64,000 bases of DNA from Catellatospora sp. KI3 (lineage in GTDB: Bacteria; Actinomycetota; Actinomycetes; Mycobacteriales; Micromonosporaceae). Positions 58,641-64,000 of this stretch are shown piece after piece; within the stretch, counting starts at the first letter, position 1; every line of letters starts with the position of its first letter. The notes under the pieces were generated by a model. It was not told where the DNA came from and ran no database searches. It saw only the letters and a program-made list of their open reading frames with translations. Location of the stretch: positions 186,001-250,000 of the forward strand of contig NZ_JASAMB010000009.1 in assembly GCF_029948125.1 (NCBI RefSeq), written 5' to 3'. The position numbers and the translations under genes were made by a program.

Positions 58641-59032
58641 CGCGACCGGACCACGGCGGTGAAGGCGAGCCGGTCCCACATCGCCTGCCGCGTCGGCGAG
58701 AGCACGAACAGCGCCGCGACGACCCAGCCCAGACCCAGCGTGGCCGCGCCGAACAGGCCGACCACGCCGAGCGCGTACGCGCCCTGGCGCAGGGCCATCG
58801 TGCGCAGCCCGGCGGGCTCGGCCGACACCGCGTCGACGACGCGCAGGCCGAGCAGCCGCTTGGCGGGGGTGCGGCCGTGGCGCCACTCGTACACCGACCA
58901 GGCCAGCCAGCCGACTACCAGGGTCGCCGCGCACAGCAGCAGCTCCAGCGCGAACCCGGCCAGTCGGCGCCCGAGCCCGGCGAGCTGCGGTCGGGCTTCA
59001 GGCTCAGCCGGGTGGCTCGCGGTCTCGATCAT
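58637..59032 (-). CDS. RDD-family membrane protein
   Basis: 131 residues from ATG 59032. RDD domain features: an Arg in the first segment GLGRRLAGFALELLLCAATLVVGWL, Asp/Trp-rich loop EWRHGRTPAKRLLGLRVVD between helices, and a C-terminal QAMWDRLAFTAVV with the second Asp. Two or three membrane helices are predicted. RDD proteins are small transporters or accessory subunits. It is coupled to the nitrilase-fold gene (GTGA overlap) and divergent from the amine oxidase, suggesting a shared membrane function. Confidence 0.84.
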   Translation of the reverse strand: MIETASHPAEPEARPQLAGLGRRLAGFALELLLCAATLVVGWLAWSVYEWRHGRTPAKRLLGLRVVDAVSAEPAGLRTMALRQGAYALGVVGLFGAATLGLGWVVAALFVLSPTRQAMWDRLAFTAVVRSR

Positions 59033-59063
59033 GCGGGGGACCCTATAGCGAGAATCGCTCGCA

Positions 59064-59077
59064 TACCATCCCCCACC
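59064..59077 (+). promoter_or_regulatory. Leaderless-type -10 before the amine oxidase gene
   Basis: TACCAT (59064-59069) ends 8 bases before ATG 59078, and no Shine-Dalgarno is present, as expected for a leaderless message. The -35 is not recognisable. Confidence 0.45.
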
Positions 59078-60433
59078 ATGGACGCAGATGTCATCGTGGT
59101 CGGGGCCGGGGTCGCCGGACTGGTGACCGCCGACCGGCTGGTCGCGCGGGGCCGCAGCGTGCTGGTGCTGGAGGCGCGCGAGCGCGTCGGCGGCCGCACC
59201 CTCACCGCCGACGTGCCGGGCTTCCCGCCGTACGTGGTGGACCAGGGCGGGCAGTGGGTCGGGCCCGGCCAGGAGCTGCTGTACACCGAGCTGGCCCGGT
59301 TCGGGCTGGCCACCCAGCCGCAGTCGACCGGCGGCAGCGCCCTGGTCGTGTTCCGGGGCAAGGCCCGCCGCTACACCGGCCGCATCCCCAAGCTCGACCC
59401 GCTCACGCTGCTCGACGTCGGCCAGACCCAGTTCCGCTTCGACCGCCTGGCCCGGACCGTCGACCTGGCGCGGCCGTGGCGCACCCCGCGCGCCACCGAC
59501 CTGGACAGCCAGACCTTCGAGACGTGGCTGCGCCGCACCTGCTTCACCGAGCGCGGCCGCGACTTCTTCCGCACCGCCTGCGAGGCCGTCTTCGCCACCG
59601 TCCCGGCCAACCTCTCCCTCCTGCACGCGCTGTTCTACTGCGCCAGCGGCACCAGCCTGGAGACCCTGATCAGCACCGTCGGCGGCGCGCAGCAGGACCG
59701 CGTCGTCGAGGGCCTGGGCACCCTCGCCGTCCGGCTGGCCGCGCACCTGGGCGGCCGGGTCCGGCTGGACACGCCGGTGCGGGCGATCACCCAGGACGAG
59801 ACGGGGGTACGGGTGCAGACGCCGACCGGCGAACTGCGCGCCCGGCGGGTCGTGGTGGCGGTGCCGCCGACCCTGGCGGGGCGCATCGCGTACACCCCGG
59901 CCCTGCCCGCCCGCCGCGACCAGCTCACCCAGCGCACCCCGCACGGCGGCATCATCAAGTGCCACGCCGTCTACGACACGCCGTTCTGGCGGGCCGACGG
60001 GCTGTCCGCCGAGGCCGCCAGCGACCAGGGCCCGGTCAAGGTGGCGTTCGACGCCAGCCCCGCCGGGGGCGGCGGGCCGGGCATCCTGCTGGCGTTCCTG
60101 GACGGGCCGGAGTCGCTGCGGCTGGGCGAGGTGAGCGCCGAGCAGCGGCGGGCGGAGGTGCTCCGGTCGCTGAGCCGCTTCGTGGGGCCGCGGGCGCTGG
60201 AGCCGGTGGCGTTCCTCGAGCGGGACTGGAATGCCGAGGAGTGGACGCGGGGGTGCTACGGGGCGCATCTGCCGCCGGGGGCGTGGACGCAGGTGGGGGC
60301 GGCGCTGCGGGAGCCGGTGGGGCGGATCCACTGGGCGGGGACCGAGACGGCGGAGCGGTGGTGCGGCTACGTCGACGGCGCGATCGCCTCCGGCGAGCGC
60401 GCCGCCGCCGAAGCCCACACCGCCCTCAGCTGA
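59078..60433 (+). CDS. Flavin monoamine oxidase family protein
   Basis: 451 residues from ATG 59078. The FAD-binding motif opens the protein: VIVVGAGVAGLVTADRLVARG and VLEARERVGGRTLT. The C-terminal flavin motif is HWAGTETAERWCGYVDGAI, where Trp/Tyr line the active site and Thr-Glu-Thr is typical. The middle contains DQGGQWVGPGQELLY and LEGGNQ-like EGLGTLAVRLA. It oxidises primary or polyamines to aldehydes with H2O2, possibly for amine catabolism. There is no signal peptide, so it is cytoplasmic. It is leaderless or nearly so. Confidence 0.92.
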   Translation: MDADVIVVGAGVAGLVTADRLVARGRSVLVLEARERVGGRTLTADVPGFPPYVVDQGGQWVGPGQELLYTELARFGLATQPQSTGGSALVVFRGKARRYTGRIPKLDPLTLLDVGQTQFRFDRLARTVDLARPWRTPRATDLDSQTFETWLRRTCFTERGRDFFRTACEAVFATVPANLSLLHALFYCASGTSLETLISTVGGAQQDRVVEGLGTLAVRLAAHLGGRVRLDTPVRAITQDETGVRVQTPTGELRARRVVVAVPPTLAGRIAYTPALPARRDQLTQRTPHGGIIKCHAVYDTPFWRADGLSAEAASDQGPVKVAFDASPAGGGGPGILLAFLDGPESLRLGEVSAEQRRAEVLRSLSRFVGPRALEPVAFLERDWNAEEWTRGCYGAHLPPGAWTQVGAALREPVGRIHWAGTETAERWCGYVDGAIASGERAAAEAHTALS

Positions 60434-60490
60434 AAACGAAAGGAAGGGGCCCCTCTTATCGGAATCCGATGTAGAAGGGCCCCTTCCTAA
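60434..60490. terminator. Bidirectional palindromic terminator, copy 3
   Basis: It begins directly after the amine oxidase stop and ends 10 bases before the convergent gene at 60500. It shares the AAGGAAGGGGCCCCTCTTAT arm and the AGAAGGGCCCCTTC arm with the copies at 2822 and 40598, around a palindromic centre ATCGGAATCCGAT. Confidence 0.8.
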
Positions 60491-60499
60491 CCTGGTGCT

Positions 60500-61459
60500 T
60501 TATGCGTCGGCGGAGGCGGTGGCCGTCTCGGGGGCGGCTGTTTCGGCGGCGGGGGCGTCGGCCTGGGCCGGGGCGGGGTTCACGGGGCTGCGGCGCGAGC
60601 GGCTCGGCTTCTTGGCCGGCTCCTCGGCGGCGGCGTCCGCGACGACGATGCCCTCGGGGGCCGTCAGCTCCTCGATCTCGGCGGCGATCTCCTCCTCGGA
60701 GCGGCCCGCCATCCGGCGCTGCGAGGCGCGGTCGCGCAGGAACGCCGCGTACAGCTCCTTGTCCTGGGCGTCCTGCTCGTCGACGAAGATGGCCTCCTGG
60801 CCGTCGCGCTTGGCGCGGATCTTCTCGGCCATGTCGGTCAGGCCGAGGCGGCCCGCCAGCGACGACACGAAGCTGGAACCGCGGGTGATGCCGGTGGCGA
60901 TGAGGAACGCGCGGCGCTTGAGCCACACGCCCAGCAGCTTCGCGAGCTCGACCAGAATCTCGATGACGGCCGCGAGCAGCGCGAGCACGCCGAGGTAGAC
61001 CAGCGTGTAGACGACGGCGACGATGACCGAGCCGGTCCAGCCCCAGTGGAACGTCGACACCAGCACGCCGCCGACGAGCGCGGCGAGCACCGTGCTGGAG
61101 AAGAACGTGGCGATCGGGTCCTGCAGGCGCTCCAGCCGGCGGCCGGCGGCGACACGCTGCAGCACCACCAGGTGGGTCAGCAGGACCGCGCCGATGATGA
61201 ACGCGGGCGCGACCGACGAGTCGAAGGCCGGGTCGGCGTTGTCGAAGTTGTCCAGCCACTGGACGGCCTTGCGCATCGGCAGCTCGCCCCAGGGCCAGCG
61301 GTCGGCGAAGTAGATCAGGTACAGCGGGATGGACAGGATCGAGAGCGCGAACGCGAACTTCTGCGGGCGCTTGTCGAAGAAGACGGCCTTGACGAAGAAC
61401 GCCACGGCCGCGAGCAGCACTACGGCCACTGTCCAGACGAGAATGTCGCCTATTGACAC
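60500..61459 (-). CDS. Integral membrane protein with acidic cytoplasmic tail
   Basis: 319 residues from ATG 61459 (MSIGDILVWTVAVVLLAAVAF). About four to six hydrophobic segments fill residues 1-165. The rest is cytoplasmic: DMAEKIRAKRDGQEAIFVDEQ, ELYAAFLRDRASQRRMAGRS, EEIAAEIEELTAPEG and an Ala/Pro-rich C-terminal tail (QADAPAAETAAPETATASADA). The family is not recognised. The conserved-looking helical core suggests a scaffold or transporter accessory protein. It is monocistronic. Confidence 0.65.
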   Translation of the reverse strand: MSIGDILVWTVAVVLLAAVAFFVKAVFFDKRPQKFAFALSILSIPLYLIYFADRWPWGELPMRKAVQWLDNFDNADPAFDSSVAPAFIIGAVLLTHLVVLQRVAAGRRLERLQDPIATFFSSTVLAALVGGVLVSTFHWGWTGSVIVAVVYTLVYLGVLALLAAVIEILVELAKLLGVWLKRRAFLIATGITRGSSFVSSLAGRLGLTDMAEKIRAKRDGQEAIFVDEQDAQDKELYAAFLRDRASQRRMAGRSEEEIAAEIEELTAPEGIVVADAAAEEPAKKPSRSRRSPVNPAPAQADAPAAETAAPETATASADA

Positions 61460-61840
61460 GATGATCCTTTGGATTGGTGGGCCACTGGTTCATTGACCTA
61501 TGGCAGTCGCCCACCGACCGTCAGCCCGGCAGTGCCGTGTTGAAGTCGCCCCGTCGGGACGTCCGACCATTCAACAGGCCCGTGCCCGAGCCGTATGGCC
61601 CGACCGTGGCCGATGTCGGTGTCACCCAACCACCGCCGTCAGCAGCACACAATCAGATGATCAGCCGGAGGGGGATCGGTCGTCCATACCGGTCGGAACG
61701 GTGAGGACAATGATGCGCCCGGCAGATCCGGAAAGCCGCTTTTGGACGGCGTCCAATTAGGCGCCGCCGTGACCCGGCAGTAATGGATCCGACACCTTGT
61801 GCCGCGCGTTGTTGGCGGTCATTCGCCTGGCATTGTCCGG
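61460..61840. other. Intergenic stretch with no recognised feature
   Basis: About 380 bases between two leftward genes. Short open frames are present but lack ribosome sites and family resemblance. It must hold the promoter of the membrane protein gene (61459) and the end of the SDR transcript; GATCCTTTGGATT at 61463 is a likely ribosome/promoter-adjacent AT-rich spot. No repeat copy of the dispersed family is clear. Confidence 0.4.
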
Positions 61841-62563
61841 TTACCAGGGCAGCGGGCGGCCGTGCCGGAAGAATCCACCGGTCGGTCCGCGGTCGGGCAG
61901 ATCCACCGCCCACAGCACACTCGCCGCGCCCTCGGCCACGGGCGCGCCGCCGGGGCCGCCCATGTCGGTGGCGATCCAGCCCGGACACACCGCGTTGACC
62001 AGGATGCCGCTGCCCGCCAGGTCGTCGGCCAGCTTGCGGGTTAGCGCGTTGAGCGCGGCCTTCGACACGCCGTACGCCGGAGTCTCGCCGCCCATCCCGG
62101 TCAGCGACCCGGCCTCGCTGGACACGTTGACCACGCGCGGATGCCGGCCGGAGCGCAGCAGCGGCAGCAGCGCCTGGGTGGTCTGCCACGCGCCGAGCAC
62201 GTTCGTCTCCAGCGCCTGGCGCACCGTGTCCAGGTCCGCGTGCTCGGTGCGCTGCCAGGTGTCGTACAGGATGGCGGCGTTGTTGATCAGCACGTCCAGC
62301 CGCCCGAACCGCTCGCCCACGGCGGCGGCGACCGCGCGCAGGTTCACCGGGTCGGTGACGTCCAGGCCCAGCGCGACGATCTGCCCGCCGCCGGTCAGCG
62401 CCGCGCGCAGCTCCTCGGCCGCCTGCTCGCCCCGGGCCCGGTCCCGCGCGCCCAGCACCACGCTCGCCCCGCCCTGCGCGAGCTGCCGCACCACCTCGCG
62501 CCCGATGCCCCGGTTGGCGCCGGTGACGATCGCGACCCGCCCGGCGAACCGTTCTTCTTCCAC
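61841..62563 (-). CDS. Short-chain dehydrogenase/reductase
   Basis: 240 residues from GTG 62563 (VEEERFAGRVAIVTGANRGI). NAD(P)-binding GANRGIGREVV, structural NNAAI, catalytic Ser in VNVSSEAGSL and the YxxxK pair in AYGVSKAALN are all present. The C-terminus VCPGWIATDMGGPGG is typical. It is a classical SDR resembling carbonyl reductases; the substrate is unknown. It is divergent from the MFS gene at 62692. Confidence 0.92.
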   Translation of the reverse strand: MEEERFAGRVAIVTGANRGIGREVVRQLAQGGASVVLGARDRARGEQAAEELRAALTGGGQIVALGLDVTDPVNLRAVAAAVGERFGRLDVLINNAAILYDTWQRTEHADLDTVRQALETNVLGAWQTTQALLPLLRSGRHPRVVNVSSEAGSLTGMGGETPAYGVSKAALNALTRKLADDLAGSGILVNAVCPGWIATDMGGPGGAPVAEGAASVLWAVDLPDRGPTGGFFRHGRPLPW

Positions 62564-62691
62564 CGTGCCATTGTCACCGCTGCGAGCAGCGGGTACGGGC
62601 GCAACGCGCGCACCGGTATGAATGAAAGATCGTCGATTTCCATGGAAAGGGATATCCTGTCGACCCGCCTCGTGCATGTGAGGAGACGCGG

Positions 62692-63924
62692 ATGCGCCAG
62701 GTGCTGCGTCGTGCCGATTTCCGGCTGCTGTTCTGCGGCCTGATCGCCAGTATGGCCGCCGAGTCGATACTCGTCCTGGCGCTGGCGATCTGGGTCAAGG
62801 ACATCACCGGCTCCAGCGGCCAAGCCGGAATGATCATCTTCGCGGTGGTGGCGCCGATGCTGCTCGCGCCCCTGGTCGGCTGGTTCGTCGACCGGTTCCG
62901 GCGGCGGCCGTTCCTGGTCGGCGCCAACCTCGCCGTGGCCGCCGCGCTCATCCCGCTGTTCGCCGTACGCGAGCGCGCCGACGCGTGGATCATCTACGTC
63001 GTCGCCGTCCTCTACGGCCTGTCCTACCTCGCCGTCAGCGCCGCACTCGCCGGTCTCGTCAAGGTCGTCGTCCCCGACGAGCTGCTCGCCGAGGCCAACG
63101 GCGCCCTGCAGACCGTACGGCAGGGGCTGCGCCTGGGCGGCCCCATCGCCGGCGCGGCCCTCTACACCGCCGTCGGCGGCTGGACCGTCGCCGCCGTCAC
63201 CATCGCCGGCTTCGTGCTGTCCGCCCTGGCCATCGCCGTCATCCGGGTACGCGAGGACGCCCCGGAGCCGTCCGCGCCGCACTGGCTGCGCGAAGCCGGT
63301 GCCGGGCTGCGCCACGTCGCCGCCCACCCCGTGCTGCGCCGCGTCACCACCGGCATGGTGGTCAGCATCTTCATGCTCGGCTTCAACGAGACCCTCGTCT
63401 TCGCCTACGTCGACCAGGGCCTGCACCGGCAGCCCGGCTTCGTCGGCGTGCTCTCGGCGGTGCAGGGGGTCGGCGGCCTGCTCGGCGGCGCCCTGGCCGC
63501 CCCGCTCATCCGCCGGCTCGGCGAGGTGCGCGCCGTGGCACTGGGCATGCTCGCGCTCACCCCGGCGTCGCTGTCGTTCGTGGTGCCGCACCTGTGGCTG
63601 TCCGTACCCGGGATGGTCTTCTTCGGATGCGGACTGTCGGTCACCGTGGTCAGCTTCCACACGCTGCTGCAGCGCGCGACCCCCGCGGCGATGATGGGCC
63701 GCGTCGCGGCCGGGGTCGACGCGCTGATCAGCGGACCCTCGGCGGTGGCGATCGCGGCCGGGGCCGGGCTCGTCTCCGTGCTGGACTACCGGGTGCTGTT
63801 CGTCGGCACGGGCGCGGCCCTGCTCGCCTCCGGCTGGTCGGTATGGCGCTCGCGCCTGCCCGGACCCGTGCACCGGGAGGTCACCGGCGACGGCCAACCC
63901 GCGGTGGCGGCCCCGCATTCCTGA
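62692..63924 (+). CDS. MFS transporter (DHA-like)
   Basis: 410 residues from ATG 62692 (GAGGAG upstream). Opening RRADFRLLFCGLIASMAAESI is typical of macrolide/drug-type MFS carriers. The loop motif GWFVDRFRRRPFLVGANL follows TM2. About twelve hydrophobic segments in all, with a basic central loop (RVREDAPEPSAPHWLREAG). The cargo is unknown. It compares in length and start with the cluster transporter at 31691, whose own start is damaged by a stop codon. Confidence 0.9.
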   Translation: MRQVLRRADFRLLFCGLIASMAAESILVLALAIWVKDITGSSGQAGMIIFAVVAPMLLAPLVGWFVDRFRRRPFLVGANLAVAAALIPLFAVRERADAWIIYVVAVLYGLSYLAVSAALAGLVKVVVPDELLAEANGALQTVRQGLRLGGPIAGAALYTAVGGWTVAAVTIAGFVLSALAIAVIRVREDAPEPSAPHWLREAGAGLRHVAAHPVLRRVTTGMVVSIFMLGFNETLVFAYVDQGLHRQPGFVGVLSAVQGVGGLLGGALAAPLIRRLGEVRAVALGMLALTPASLSFVVPHLWLSVPGMVFFGCGLSVTVVSFHTLLQRATPAAMMGRVAAGVDALISGPSAVAIAAGAGLVSVLDYRVLFVGTGAALLASGWSVWRSRLPGPVHREVTGDGQPAVAAPHS

Positions 63925-63997
63925 CTGTGTCACATTGCGCACCCATGGAGATCCCCCGGCGAGCTACCGTTAGCACACCCTCACCGAGAGGCACCCC

Positions 63998-64000
63998 ATG
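63998..64000 (+). CDS. Possible start codon of the next gene at the window edge
   Basis: The window ends on ATG, preceded by GAGAGGCACCCC, which is a plausible ribosome site at short spacing. Only one codon is visible, so the gene cannot be identified. Confidence 0.35.

Overview
This is a very GC-rich, gene-dense actinobacterial chromosome segment. It has GTG starts, frequent 4-base GTGA/ATGA gene overlaps, a SigB/SigF-type partner-switching system, a hybrid kinase with repeated HAMP units, UdgX, and EspR-like and DivIVA-like proteins. These point to a filamentous actinomycete, and Micromonosporaceae is my best guess from general style rather than from a diagnostic marker. No rRNA, tRNA, CRISPR, insertion sequence or phage module was found.

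Layout. 1-3.6 kb: the 5' part of an arginine deiminase gene, a secreted GH25 lysozyme with VGDWDG repeats, a small Rho_N-type protein and a hemerythrin protein. 3.7-15 kb: a signalling locus made of a STAS-HATPase anti-sigma-like protein, two PP2C (SpoIIE) phosphatases, a soluble Nik1-like hybrid kinase with seven 276-bp HAMP repeats coupled to a response regulator, a STAS anti-anti-sigma factor and a SigB/SigF-family sigma factor. Several GTTT-N16-GGG promoter-like sites lie around it. 15-22.9 kb: argS with a possible Arg-rich leader peptide, methyltransferases, a DUF305 lipoprotein, a secreted S15/CocE peptidase and a GNAT protein.

22.9-32.9 kb is the most interesting block. It is a leftward cluster of MFS transporter, HK97-fold encapsulin-like shell protein, sulfotransferase, aldo/keto reductase, a stand-alone A-T-R (adenylation, carrier, thioester reductase) enzyme, a DauA-like D-amino-acid dehydrogenase and a second MFS transporter with an early in-frame amber codon. 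It reads as a small natural-product pathway (amino acid to aldehyde to alcohol or cyclised product, possibly sulfated) built around a protein nanocompartment.

33-50 kb: SRPBCC proteins, lipoproteins, methyltransferases, a 2H phosphoesterase, a VOC protein, an aldehyde dehydrogenase, an FNR-like reductase, an APH-like kinase, a SulP-carbonic anhydrase fusion, and a LysR regulator divergent from RidA plus a beta-hydroxyacid dehydrogenase. 50-64 kb: a coiled-coil protein with a GDRPTG repeat, a flavohemoglobin with a leader peptide and operator-like inverted repeat, DivIVA-like and EspR-like proteins, UdgX, a PPOX-fold flavoprotein, a membrane-anchored nitrilase-fold protein with an RDD protein, an amine oxidase, a membrane protein, an SDR and an MFS transporter.

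The non-coding DNA is also patterned. A palindromic element recurs at three convergent gene junctions. A second inverted-repeat family (GGGGAAAGTGCACGAATC) recurs at three gene ends. A dispersed short repeat (consensus TGACCGCAAACGACGATC) fills three otherwise gene-free intervals.
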